From Streptococcaceae bacterium (GTDB lineage Bacteria > Bacillota > Bacilli > Lactobacillales > Streptococcaceae), in assembly GCA_031285775.1 (NCBI GenBank), contig JAITVN010000037.1, positions 1-36,764 on the forward strand: a stretch of 36,764 bases of DNA, given 5' to 3'. The notes under the pieces are model-generated. The model was not told the DNA's origin and did not search any database. It saw nothing but the letters and a program-made list of their open reading frames with translations. Below, one piece after another: positions 1 to 7,457 of this stretch (within the stretch, counting starts at the first letter, position 1; the number at the start of each line of letters is the position of its first letter). The position numbers and the translations under genes were made by a program.

Positions 1-68
1 GATGAAAAAGAGAGAGCTAGAAGCCTTTTTATTTTTCGCAGAAATCAAAGTTAGAGCAAAAAAATACA

Positions 69-101
69 AAAATCTAAAAAACCCACCGAGTTTTCCGGTG
101 G
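69..101 (-). terminator. Intrinsic terminator of the cation-efflux gene
   Basis: Read on the minus strand, a 6-bp stem CCACCG/CGGTGG (arms at 83-88 and 96-101) with a 7-base loop is followed by a T-rich run (GTTTTTTAGATTTTT). It lies just past the stop of the minus-strand CDF gene. Confidence 0.7.
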
Positions 102-115
102 ATTGTCTACAGTCT

Positions 116-141
116 GAAAAAGGACATTCTAGTCCTTTTTC
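116..141. terminator. Perfect inverted repeat over the CDF stop codon
   Basis: A perfect 10-bp inverted repeat (gaaaaaggac / gtcctttttc) with a 6-base loop spans the stop codon of the CDF gene. Its arms start and end in A and T runs, so it could act as a terminator in either direction. It lies just upstream, on the minus-strand reading, of the terminator at 69-101. Confidence 0.5.
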
Positions 142-1292
142 GTTATCTGTCTAAAAACACATTTCCAGATGCCATATCGGCGCCAGATTGAACTGATAAT
201 CTTTCCGTCTGTTTCATATAATAAAATAAAGGTACGTGCGCTCAGTTGGTGAGCAGAATAATGAAGAATTCCAAATGCAGACTTTGTAAAATCTGAAGTT
301 TTTTGTCCAAATTCGTTGATTTCTGTGAAATCTCGTGCGCGTAAATCTTCACCTGACAAGAGTTTTTCCTCTTTCGACAATAGAAGCAGTGAAACATCAG
401 CAACTCGGGATTCCTCAGGCAAGACAGCTGGTTCAACGTGAACATCTGTATCGTAAACGTCAAATTGTTCTCGCAGAGTTTTCTCTATCTCCTCCGTGGT
501 CTGATGACTTTCCGCAACACTCATATCTGGTGACATCTCAATCACGACATCAAGAAAGATATTCGCCCCATAAGTACGACCGCGCAGCAATTTGACTGAT
601 TTGACCTTGTCTATGGATTCAATGGCCGTGCGATACTTTTCCAATAAACTTTCATCAAAACCATCAGAAAGTGAAAATGCTGAATCCCGGAAGATGTCAA
701 AGGCTGTCTTAAATATGAAAGCACAAATCACGACCGCAGCAAGTTGGTCAATCAGCGTCAAATGAAAAGAAGCCGCAATAATTGCAATGGCAGTTCCAAT
801 TGACGTCACAGCATCACTTAAATTATCTTTACTGGCAGCAAGAAGGGCTGGAGAATGAACTTTTTTTGCCAGACGATGATTATAAACGTAGACAAGGAGC
901 ATGACCACGGCGGAAAAAAGACCAATCACAGCGCCAAGCGGCTCGACAGTCGTCTGCTTATTTTCTATCAAATCTGTCACGATTTCACGCAGCAGCTCGA
1001 AACCTACCATGGCCATGATGAAACTGGAAATTAGACTGGCGATAGATTCGACCTTCCAATGGCCGTAAACATGATTCTCGTCAGCTGGTACACGTGCCAT
1101 GCGCAAGCCGATGAGCAATGCGATATTTCCTAAAATATCCGTGAGATTATTGAAACCATTGGCGCGCAGAGCGGCTGATCCGACAAGACTCGCGATGGCG
1201 AGCTGAAGCACAGACAGGACGATATAGGCACAAATGGAAATCCATGCCCCTTTTTCGGCCATTTTCAGATTTTGGCTACGTAGATTTTGCAT
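129..1292 (-). CDS. Cation diffusion facilitator (CDF) efflux transporter, MntE/FieF type
   Basis: Integral membrane antiporter that should export a divalent metal ion. From the chosen ATG at 1292 the protein has 387 residues. It shows several hydrophobic helices, the paired metal-site motifs NNLTD (helix 2) and DNLSD (helix 5), and a cytosolic C-terminal half with the usual CDF fold pattern ending around DVHVEPA. About 75 further residues after that point are longer than the smallest CDF proteins. The N/D...D/D metal site resembles manganese-type CDF proteins, but the substrate is inference. The open frame extends upstream, yet a TGTTATAAT box lies six bases before the ATG at 1292, so longer forms are unlikely. 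A Met codon at 1262 (MAEKGAW) is the alternative start. Monocistronic, convergent with nothing visible in the window. Confidence 0.85.
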   Translation of the reverse strand: MQNLRSQNLKMAEKGAWISICAYIVLSVLQLAIASLVGSAALRANGFNNLTDILGNIALLIGLRMARVPADENHVYGHWKVESIASLISSFIMAMVGFELLREIVTDLIENKQTTVEPLGAVIGLFSAVVMLLVYVYNHRLAKKVHSPALLAASKDNLSDAVTSIGTAIAIIAASFHLTLIDQLAAVVICAFIFKTAFDIFRDSAFSLSDGFDESLLEKYRTAIESIDKVKSVKLLRGRTYGANIFLDVVIEMSPDMSVAESHQTTEEIEKTLREQFDVYDTDVHVEPAVLPEESRVADVSLLLLSKEEKLLSGEDLRARDFTEINEFGQKTSDFTKSAFGILHYSAHQLSARTFILLYETDGKIISSIWRRYGIWKCVFRQITKKD

Positions 1293-1298
1293 GTTCCC

Positions 1299-1307
1299 AT
1301 TATAACA
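1299..1307 (-). promoter_or_regulatory. Extended -10 promoter of the CDF gene, leaderless arrangement
   Basis: On the minus strand TGT-TATAAT is followed by six bases (GGGAAC) and then ATG at 1292. No convincing -35 box is seen. Transcription would start at or next to the ATG. GGGA is only three bases from the ATG, too close for a normal ribosome binding site. Confidence 0.6.
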
Positions 1308-1437
1308 CAGCGCGTTTTGATTGCCTACTGTAGAGCAGAGGACAATCTTTAGTAAAGTGTCGAATAACAGATTGAAGTTTGTCAATTATCAGCTCTCGCT
1401 ATGTATATTTTACTTTCAGAACTTTTTCAGTAAATTT

Positions 1438-1446
1438 TGGTATGAT
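1438..1446 (+). promoter_or_regulatory. Probable extended -10 promoter of ffh
   Basis: TGG-TATGAT lies about 97 bases before the ffh ATG. It is the best sigma-A -10 candidate in the CDF/ffh gap; the -35 region is poor. Confidence 0.4.
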
Positions 1447-1542
1447 AAAAGAGGATATTTGATGTGAGATTGGCAAAACAATTGCCGCAGAAACTGATGA
1501 ATATGAATTTTGAAAAGCATTTGGAAAGGGCAACAAAATTAA

Positions 1543-3099
1543 ATGGCATTTGAAAACTTAACCGAACGACTGCAGAATGTTTTCAAAGGCTTGCGCGGAA
1601 AGCGTAAAGTCTCTGAGAATGATGTCTTAGAAATCACTAAAGAAATCCGACTGGCCTTGTTAGAGGCCGACGTCGCATTGCCTGTTGTGAAAAAGTTTAT
1701 CCGCAACATCCGCGAACGGGCTATCGGCGTGGAAGTCTCAGAAGCGCTGGATCCTGCACAACAAGTCATCAAAATCGTAGATGAAGAGCTGACCAAAATA
1801 CTTGGCGGCGGTGAGGCTGAACTCCTGAAATCACCGCATATCCCAACCATTATTATGATGGTCGGGTTGCAAGGTGCTGGTAAAACGACATTTGCAGGAA
1901 AACTGGCAAAAAAACTTAAAGACGAGCAGAATGGGCGTCCCTTAATGATTGCCGGCGATGTCTACCGTCCTGCTGCCATTGACCAGCTGAAAACACTCGG
2001 GCAGCAGCTTGACATCCCAGTATATGACGAAGGAACTGCCGAGAATCCTGTCAATATCGTGAAAAATGGCCTTGCCAAGGCTGCAGAAGCACGAAACGAC
2101 TATGTCCTGATAGATACCGCCGGCCGACTTGAAATTGACGAGACGCTCATGAATGAGCTCAGAGAAATCAAAGCACTGGCCAATCCGACTGAAATTTTGC
2201 TGGTCGTAGATGCGATGACTGGTCAGGTTGCCGCTCAAGTGGCTAAAACCTTTGACAAACAGCTGGACATCACTGGCGTTGTCATTACCAAACTCGACGG
2301 CGATACCCGTGGCGGTGCAGCTTTATCAATTCGTGAAATCACAGGTAAGCCGATAAAATTCACAGGTACTGGCGAGAAACTGACCGATCTTGAAATTTTC
2401 TATCCAGACCGCATGGCCAGCCGTATTCTTGGCATGGGCGACATGCTTACCCTGATTGAGAAAGCCCAGGCGACCTACGACAATGAACAGTCCGCCAAAA
2501 TGGCAGAGAAAATGCTGGAAAACCGCTTTGATTTCGGCGATTTTGTCGATCAGCTTGATCAAGTGACCAGCATGGGCCCAATGGAAGACCTCATGAAAAT
2601 GATTCCTGGTATGAACGAAATTCCTGGTATGGCCAATGTCAAGGTAGATCCGAAAGAAATCGCGCGTAAGCGGGCGATTGTACTGTCAATGACACCTGCC
2701 GAGCGACAGCTAGAAGTCGAACTCAATCCCGCGCGCAGACGACGCATCGCTGCAGGTTCAGGCAACAGCTATGTGGAAGTCAATAAATTCATCAAACAGT
2801 TCAACCAGTCCAAAGACATGATGCAGGCGGTTATGAACGGGGACATGTCCGCAATGATGGGTGCAGCAGGCAAACAGCGCGGTCGTGCGGGCGGCGGACA
2901 AATGCCAGCAGGAATGCCAGACATGTCATCTCTTCAGAACATGATGGGCAGTGCTGGTGGTGCCATGCCAGAAGCCGGCATCCCCGACATGAGCCAAATG
3001 TTCGGCGGCGGTCTCAAAGGCAAAGCCACAGAATTTGCCATGAAACAAGCCATGAAACGTGCGCAGAAAAAGATGAAGAAAGGTAAAAAGAAAAAATAG
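1543..3099 (+). CDS. ffh: Signal recognition particle protein Ffh
   Basis: The GTPase and signal-sequence-binding subunit of SRP. It binds 4.5S RNA and nascent hydrophobic signals and docks with FtsY at the membrane. Visible features: an N domain (about 1-95), a G domain with GLQGAGKTT (108-116), DTAGRL and TKLDGDTRGG, and a Met-rich M domain from about residue 300. The C-terminal tail is rich in Gly and Met and ends in a Lys run. The length of 518 residues is normal for lactococci and streptococci. A GGAAAGGG ribosome binding site sits 12 bases before the ATG. The gene ylxM, often upstream of ffh in Gram-positives, is not present; the neighbour is a CDF gene on the opposite strand. Confidence 0.98.
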   Translation: MAFENLTERLQNVFKGLRGKRKVSENDVLEITKEIRLALLEADVALPVVKKFIRNIRERAIGVEVSEALDPAQQVIKIVDEELTKILGGGEAELLKSPHIPTIIMMVGLQGAGKTTFAGKLAKKLKDEQNGRPLMIAGDVYRPAAIDQLKTLGQQLDIPVYDEGTAENPVNIVKNGLAKAAEARNDYVLIDTAGRLEIDETLMNELREIKALANPTEILLVVDAMTGQVAAQVAKTFDKQLDITGVVITKLDGDTRGGAALSIREITGKPIKFTGTGEKLTDLEIFYPDRMASRILGMGDMLTLIEKAQATYDNEQSAKMAEKMLENRFDFGDFVDQLDQVTSMGPMEDLMKMIPGMNEIPGMANVKVDPKEIARKRAIVLSMTPAERQLEVELNPARRRRIAAGSGNSYVEVNKFIKQFNQSKDMMQAVMNGDMSAMMGAAGKQRGRAGGGQMPAGMPDMSSLQNMMGSAGGAMPEAGIPDMSQMFGGGLKGKATEFAMKQAMKRAQKKMKKGKKKK

Positions 3100-3130
3100 C
3101 TATGAGTTGTTTTTTCCAGACTTAACAAGC

Positions 3131-3171
3131 AAAAAAATGTTGCAGTATTTCGAACACTGCAACATTTTTTA
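3131..3171. terminator. Bidirectional terminator between ffh and serS
   Basis: A 10-bp stem atgttgcagt/actgcaacat (3137-3146 with 3156-3165) is extended by A/T pairs on both sides, giving a T run in each direction. It serves the convergent ffh and serS genes. Confidence 0.88.
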
Positions 3172-3183
3172 TATAGAAATATT

Positions 3184-4455
3184 TCATTGAATCACTTCAA
3201 GTCCGCCCATGTAGGGACGCAGCATCTCAGGCACAGTCACAGAGCCGTCAACATTCTGATAATTCTCTAGAATTGCAGCAACAGTGCGGCCAACGGCCAA
3301 ACCAGAGCCATTCAGTGTGTGAACAAGATTCACCTTGCCCTCAGCATCGCGATAGCGAATCTGCGCACGACGTGCCTGGAAATCATTACAGTCAGAACAG
3401 CTTGATATCTCTCGATAAGTGTTCTGAGCAGGAATCCAAACCTCAAGGTCATAAGTTTTAGCTGAAGAAAAGCCAGTGTCGCCCGAGCAAAGCTCAATCA
3501 CACGATAAGGCAGACCCAATTTCTGCAGAATATTTTCAGCATTGGCTGTCATTTTCTCCAACTCGTCTAAGCTGTTTTCAGGTTTAGACAGCTTAACCAT
3601 CTCAACCTTATGGAACTGATGCAGACGAATCAAGCCACGTGTGTCACGGCCAGCAGATCCTGCCTCAGAACGGAAACATGGTGTCATTGCAGTGAGATAA
3701 ACAGGCAATTGACTCTCGTCCAGGATCTCACCGCGGTAATAGTTGGTCAAAGGCACTTCAGCCGTAGGAATCAGCACGAAACCACGGTCATCTTTCAGCT
3801 CAAATGTGTCTTCTTTAAACTTAGGATATTGACCAGTACCAAACATAGAATCCTGATTGACCATATAAGGCGGAATCATCTCAGTGTAGCCTTCTTTCGC
3901 GTGCTCATCCAGCATAAAGTTGTAAATGGCGCGCTCCAGCTTGGCACCAGCACCTTTGTAGAAAAGGAAACGCGCACCTGTGACTTTAGCCCCGCGCTCC
4001 CAGTCAAGAATATCAAGATTCTCGCCGATTTCCCAGTGCGGTTTGATGTCAAAGTCGAAATTAGGAATCTCGCCCCAGCGACGCTGCTCCACATTTTCCG
4101 TCTCATCCGCGCCGTCGGCAACGGAGTCATCCAAGAAGTTAGGAATGCGAACCAGCTGATAGTTCAGCTTTTCTTCAACTTCAGCCAACTGTTCATCAAT
4201 GTCTTTGATTTCCTTGGAAACTTCCTGCATTTCAGCAATCGCAAGTGATGCGTCTTCTTTGTTCTTCTTCAGATTGGCGATCTCATCAGAAGCCGCATTA
4301 CGCTGAGCTTTCAACTCTTCGGATTTAACAATCATTTCACGGCGTGCTTCATCCAGCGCCAGCAATTCAGGCAGAAGTTCTGCATCAAGATGGCGCAGCG
4401 CAAATTTTTGGGCTGTCCATTCAGGATTTTGACGAATTTTTTTGATGTCTAACAT
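3184..4455 (-). CDS. serS: Seryl-tRNA synthetase
   Basis: Charges tRNA-Ser with serine in the cytoplasm. The 423-residue protein has the N-terminal long antiparallel coiled-coil arm (about residues 30-105, rich in E/K/L) that binds the tRNA long variable arm. The class II catalytic core follows, with motif 2 ([17 protein letters not shown]) and motif 3 ([19 protein letters not shown]). The ATG at 4455 follows AGGAAAGG with seven bases between. That ribosome binding site is itself part of a 50-bp tandem repeat. A T-box leader upstream predicts induction by uncharged tRNA-Ser. Confidence 0.98.
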   Translation of the reverse strand: MLDIKKIRQNPEWTAQKFALRHLDAELLPELLALDEARREMIVKSEELKAQRNAASDEIANLKKNKEDASLAIAEMQEVSKEIKDIDEQLAEVEEKLNYQLVRIPNFLDDSVADGADETENVEQRRWGEIPNFDFDIKPHWEIGENLDILDWERGAKVTGARFLFYKGAGAKLERAIYNFMLDEHAKEGYTEMIPPYMVNQDSMFGTGQYPKFKEDTFELKDDRGFVLIPTAEVPLTNYYRGEILDESQLPVYLTAMTPCFRSEAGSAGRDTRGLIRLHQFHKVEMVKLSKPENSLDELEKMTANAENILQKLGLPYRVIELCSGDTGFSSAKTYDLEVWIPAQNTYREISSCSDCNDFQARRAQIRYRDAEGKVNLVHTLNGSGLAVGRTVAAILENYQNVDGSVTVPEMLRPYMGGLEVIQ

Positions 4456-4462
4456 TTAATGT

Positions 4463-4562
4463 CCTTTCCTGCGGAAATTTTATCCGCAACTAAAGCTCCT
4501 TGGGTCGCTTTACCTTTCCTGCGGAAATTTTATCCGCAACTAAAGCTCCCTAGGTCGTTTTA
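4463..4562 (-). repeat. 50-bp tandem duplication in the serS leader, includes the RBS
   Basis: Copy 1 (4463-4512) and copy 2 (4513-4562) differ at only three of 50 positions. On the minus strand each unit has the hairpin GCGGA-TAAAATT-TCCGC followed by AGGAAAGG. In the gene-proximal copy AGGAAAGG is the serS ribosome binding site. In the distal copy it leads to no start codon. Confidence 0.9.
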
Positions 4563-4583
4563 CCTCTCTTAACATATGAAATT

Positions 4584-4697
4584 GGGCTCAGCATGCCAGA
4601 AGCCAGTAAGCAGACTCTTAGCGCTTCAGCGATTAGAGATCGCTTTACCCTTTTGGAGTATATTTCTAAGCTTCTAAGCGGGCATGCTTCACACCTT
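4584..4697 (-). repeat. Structured intergenic repeat, copy 1, inside the serS leader
   Basis: On the minus strand the element is bounded by a perfect 8-bp inverted repeat AGCATGCC/GGCATGCT (4681-4688 and 4590-4597). It holds internal stems such as AGCGAT/ATCGCT. Its ends resemble those of the element at 17092-17200: left end TGTGA-R-GC-RY-GCCCG, right end GCTTC-W-GGC. No gene is supported in it; the open frames over it have no family resemblance. It lies between the T-box terminator and the serS repeats. Confidence 0.5.
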
Positions 4698-4905
4698 AAT
4701 AAAACCGCAGTTGATGTCCTGCTTTCACAGGGCGACAACCGCGGTTCCACCTATTTTTTTAACTTTATAACGATTATTAAATTCAGAATGAATAACCAGA
4801 AAATAGCGTGAAGGTTATTTCGACAGAAGTAGAGCCTCTTCAGCTTTGACCTGTTCGCAGCAAACACAGGCTTTCTTGACAAAGCGAATGAAGATTTTTC
4901 TTCTA
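4698..4905 (-). promoter_or_regulatory. T-box riboswitch leader of serS
   Basis: On the minus strand the T-box AGGTGGAACCGCGG lies at 4739-4752. The antiterminator can be drawn directly: AGG, bulge TGGAACC, GCG, loop GTTGT, CGC, CCT. The competing terminator pairs AACCGCGGTTG with CAACTGCGGTT and runs into TTTTATT (4698-4746). Upstream are a stem-loop near the transcript start (CUUCA/UGAAG, GCUUUG/CAAAGC, GCCUGU/ACAGGU) and a second hairpin (AAUAACC/GGUUAUU). The leader before the T-box is short, about 155 bases, and I could not place the serine specifier codon with confidence. Known role of the family: uncharged tRNA stabilises the antiterminator. Confidence 0.88.
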
Positions 4906-4911
4906 ATTGTG

Positions 4912-4940
4912 ATTTTATCAAACTTGACAGCTCTTGTCAA
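4912..4940 (-). promoter_or_regulatory. Sigma-A promoter of the serS T-box transcript
   Basis: Minus strand TTGACA, 17 bases, TAAAAT, with TGA before the -10 box (extended). The -35 box is part of a palindrome TTGACA-agagc-TGTCAA. Confidence 0.85.
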
Positions 4941-4943
4941 TGG

Positions 4944-4989
4944 TTAAGATTTTCTTGTCATTCGCGTTAAGATTTTCTTGTCATTCGCG
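4944..4989 (-). repeat. 23-bp exact tandem duplication at the manO stop codon
   Basis: The unit ttaagattttcttgtcattcgcg (4944-4966 and 4967-4989) is repeated exactly. The manO stop codon and its last codons lie in the second copy, so the first copy is a non-coding duplicate of the gene's 3' end. Confidence 0.92.
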
Positions 4990-5341
4990 TAAGTAGATTT
5001 TTAAAGGTACTTCCCATGGTAGGAATGCGCAATACTTTATCATTGCCAATTTGCTCACGGATGAGCTTTAATATTTTTCCAGAGTCCCCCGATGAGAATC
5101 GAACCTTATGAGAATTTTTCAGGACGATATAGAAGGTATTGTCAATTTTATTATCTTTACTGACATGTGCCTCTACCGCTTTAATGGAAGCCCAGGGAAA
5201 CTGCATGTTGTCATTGACATTTTTGTCATTAAAGAATTCCATCGCCTTGTCGCCGACCATTATTTTCCCGTACTTTGGAAAGCCAATGAAAGCAATTGCG
5301 TCTGTCGCGAGATCTGCACGCGTGTTAATTGATTGAGCCAT
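4967..5341 (-). CDS. manO: ManO, DUF956 family protein
   Basis: A 124-residue DUF956 protein, the family found next to mannose-class PTS genes in Lactobacillales. It contains no membrane segment or signal peptide and has a compact GRAM/PH-like look (GFPKYGKIMVGDKAMEFF, then PWASIKAVEAHV). A role in controlling the mannose PTS has been proposed for the family, but its biochemistry is not settled. It lies downstream of manN but behind that operon's terminator and has its own promoter TTGTTA-N17-TATAAT. The -10 box is six bases before the ATG, and no ribosome binding site is present, so the transcript should be leaderless. Its end carries a 23-bp duplication. Confidence 0.88.
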   Translation of the reverse strand: MAQSINTRADLATDAIAFIGFPKYGKIMVGDKAMEFFNDKNVNDNMQFPWASIKAVEAHVSKDNKIDNTFYIVLKNSHKVRFSSGDSGKILKLIREQIGNDKVLRIPTMGSTFKNLLTRMTRKS

Positions 5342-5347
5342 AGGAAT

Positions 5348-5376
5348 ATTATATCAGAAAAGCCGTGTTTTAACAA
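5348..5376 (-). promoter_or_regulatory. Promoter of manO, leaderless arrangement
   Basis: Minus strand TTGTTA (5371-5376), 17 bases, TATAAT (5348-5353) with TGA before the -10 box. Six bases (ATTCCT) separate it from the ATG. This is the best of the five leaderless-type promoters because a -35 box is also present. Confidence 0.78.
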
Positions 5377-5383
5377 TTTTTTG

Positions 5384-5410
5384 AGAAAAAAAGCCGCCTT
5401 TCGACGACTT
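5384..5410 (-). terminator. Terminator of the manLMN operon
   Basis: On the minus strand AAGTCGTC and GGCGGCTT form an 8-bp stem with G-T pairs and a GAAA loop, followed by seven or more T. It lies between the manN stop and the manO promoter. Confidence 0.9.
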
Positions 5411-5422
5411 TTCAAGTGTTGA

Positions 5423-6487
5423 TTATGCAAGACCTGCCAAGTGAAGCAAGATACCAACGACGAAGAGGCCGATGATAATAGCAAGCGGTGCGTTACGGTT
5501 CTTCCATTTACGCAAAATCCAGATGACAAGGAAAGTAAGGATCAAAGCGATGAAACCAGGCGTCAATGAATTAAAGACATCATTCAAAGATTGCTGTTTG
5601 AACGGGTTCATTCCAAGTCCGCCAGCATTTTGAGACAGTGAGCTGAACAGAGTTCCGCCGCTTACATCTTTCAGCTTGCCAAGATTTGAGATAGCAGCAA
5701 AGTGGGCATCAGCAGTGCCAGATTCAACTACTTTTGAGCTCGCAGATGCTGCCCAAACTGGATTTGAAGTTGTACCAATGTTAGTAGCGTGTGAAATCCA
5801 TTGTCCGTTATATGCACCGTCAGCCAAAGGCTGCTTAGGCAGCATGGCATTAGGACCCGTGAAGCTGATGTTAACCCAACGTTGAATCAGAACACCCAGG
5901 ATGAACATACCAAGGATAGAAGCACCCTTCGTCAATGTCTGAAGCATGCCGCCGCCAAGGTCAGAAGTGATTGCTGTACCTTGCTTGTAGCCGAGCTCTT
6001 GTGTGAAATACAAGAAAGCAATACGAATGATGTTCCAAACTAGGAAGAAGAAGATTGGGCCGATGATAGAGCCGCCTGCAGCAAGTGAAGCGGCGATGGC
6101 ACCAACGATAGGACGAACTGTGAACCAGAAGACGGGGTCACCGACACCGGCCAGAGGTCCCATCATACCAACCTTAACACCTTCAATTGCAGCGTCGTCA
6201 ATGTCAACGCCGTTAGCTTTTTCTTCTTCCATGGCGAGTGTGACACCAATGATAGGAGCAGCTGGGTAAGGGTGAGTGTTGAAGAATTCCATGTGGCGCT
6301 TGAGGGCAGATTTTGCACCTTCAGAGCCTGCTGGATAGAATTTTTTCAAGGCTGGCAGAATGGCATATAGGAAGCCCAAGTTCTGCATACGCTCATAGTT
6401 CCATGAACCTTGGAGGAACATTGAACGCCAAACAATATTAATACGTTCGCTCTTTGTAAGGTGGAACTTTTTATTTTGATTTTCCAT
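5423..6487 (-). CDS. manN: Mannose PTS membrane component IID
   Basis: Part of the membrane channel of the mannose/glucose PTS, working with IIC (ManM) and IIAB (ManL). The IID signature is clear: FLQGSWNYERMQNLG at about 24-38, HMEFFNTHPYPAAPIIG at about 65-81, and GVKVGMMGPLAGVGDPVFWFTVRP at about 103-126. Two hydrophobic helices lie at the C-terminus. At 354 residues it is longer than the usual 300-310. The extra length lies in one polar segment, about residues 208-308, rich in Asn, Ser, Ala and Gly, between QRWVNISF and LTPGFIALILTF. This is the outward-facing region that varies between species and is linked to bacteriocin recognition in this family. Last gene of manLMN; terminator follows. 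Confidence 0.95.
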   Translation of the reverse strand: MENQNKKFHLTKSERINIVWRSMFLQGSWNYERMQNLGFLYAILPALKKFYPAGSEGAKSALKRHMEFFNTHPYPAAPIIGVTLAMEEEKANGVDIDDAAIEGVKVGMMGPLAGVGDPVFWFTVRPIVGAIAASLAAGGSIIGPIFFFLVWNIIRIAFLYFTQELGYKQGTAITSDLGGGMLQTLTKGASILGMFILGVLIQRWVNISFTGPNAMLPKQPLADGAYNGQWISHATNIGTTSNPVWAASASSKVVESGTADAHFAAISNLGKLKDVSGGTLFSSLSQNAGGLGMNPFKQQSLNDVFNSLTPGFIALILTFLVIWILRKWKNRNAPLAIIIGLFVVGILLHLAGLA

Positions 6488-6506
6488 TTTTAATAAGCTC
6501 CTTTCC

Positions 6507-7316
6507 TTAATAGTCGTTCAGAATGTCGCCGATAGGATCACCGCCGCCATTTCCGCCGCCGTTACCGCCTTTACCAGCAACATTTTGAAGCGTAAGGTAA
6601 ACCATTGCAATAACCACACCAAGGATACCCATACCAATCAAAGTAATGTTTGTAAGAGGCGCGAGAACGAAACCGAGGAAGAAGAATGGCCAGAGTTCGC
6701 GTGTTGCCATGAGGTTAATAACCATGGCGTAACCAACGACGACGACCATGCCACCACCGATTGCAAGTCCTTTTGAAACCCAATCAGGAATAGCTTCCAG
6801 AGCAGCCTGCACGGTTGAAGCAGGGATAGCAAGGATGATGGCAACAGGGATGGCGATACGAATACCTTGAAGCAGGAGAGCGAAGAGGTGAATGGCTGAA
6901 ACGCCAGAGTATGAACCTTTCGCTGCATAAGCATCGGCCACGTGGATCAGACCAACGGTTACGAAACGAACCAAAGTCGTCAGAACCAAGCCGGCAGTTG
7001 CAAGCAGGATACCAGTAGGTACGATTGTACCAACGATAGTTGCCAAGTCGAACTTGCCGCCTTGAACCATCAATACGGCTGAAGCGACAGATGCAAGTGC
7101 TGCGTCGGGAGCGACAGCGGCACCGATGTTTGCCCAACCCAAGGCAATCATCTGTAATGAACTACCAAGGATAATACCAGCTGTGGCATGACCAGTTACG
7201 ATACCGATCAAAGTACAGGCGATAATTGGCTGGTGGAATTGCCATTGGTCGAGGATACCTTCGAGTCCTGCGAAGAACGCGACGATAACGACCAGAATGA
7301 CTGAAATAGCACTCAT
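6507..7316 (-). CDS. manM: Mannose PTS membrane component IIC
   Basis: Sugar-translocating subunit of the mannose-class PTS. It has several hydrophobic helices and the family core around LDQWQFHQPI and GSSLQMIALGWANIGAAVAPDAA. The C-terminus is a glycine-rich tail (GKGGNGGGNGGG) ending PIGDILNDY, typical of streptococcal and lactococcal ManM. I chose the ATG at 7316 (MSAISVILVV; 269 residues) because AGGAG lies ten bases upstream and this matches the family start; the frame is open for 16 more codons upstream. It lies 20 bases before manN and 141 bases after manL. Confidence 0.95.
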   Translation of the reverse strand: MSAISVILVVIVAFFAGLEGILDQWQFHQPIIACTLIGIVTGHATAGIILGSSLQMIALGWANIGAAVAPDAALASVASAVLMVQGGKFDLATIVGTIVPTGILLATAGLVLTTLVRFVTVGLIHVADAYAAKGSYSGVSAIHLFALLLQGIRIAIPVAIILAIPASTVQAALEAIPDWVSKGLAIGGGMVVVVGYAMVINLMATRELWPFFFLGFVLAPLTNITLIGMGILGVVIAMVYLTLQNVAGKGGNGGGNGGGDPIGDILNDY

Positions 7317-7457
7317 TTTAATTATTCTCCTAATGATTCTATTAATTGTAATAACTTCTTTCAAATATGAACAAGGAGATTGGAAATATTATTATTCTTT
7401 CAAAAGATCGGTAATAAACATTATCTTCATTTCCAAAATCGTTGCATTTTGAAGGAA

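Noticed and set aside
2-154. Short plus-strand open frame at the window edge beginning ATGAAAAAGAGAGAG
   Set aside because: It runs straight through the CDF terminator and the inverted repeat at 116-141, has no ribosome binding site in view and no recognisable protein features.
1464-1553. Short GTG-initiated frame overlapping the ffh start, possible leader peptide
   Set aside because: About 30 codons, no ribosome binding site at proper distance and no regulatory residue run; likely chance.
3610-4248. 212-codon frame on the plus strand inside serS
   Set aside because: Antisense shadow of a clearly functional synthetase; no family features.
4593-4811. 72-codon plus-strand frame over the serS leader
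   Set aside because: It is the reverse complement of the T-box, terminator and structured repeat; the RNA structures explain the sequence better.
4924-4940. Palindrome ttgaca-gctct-tgtcaa as a manO terminator
   Set aside because: No T run on the minus strand; it overlaps the -35 box of the serS promoter, which explains half of it.
6784-7137. 117-codon frame antiparallel in register to manM
   Set aside because: Arg/Cys/Ser-rich composition typical of an off-frame shadow.
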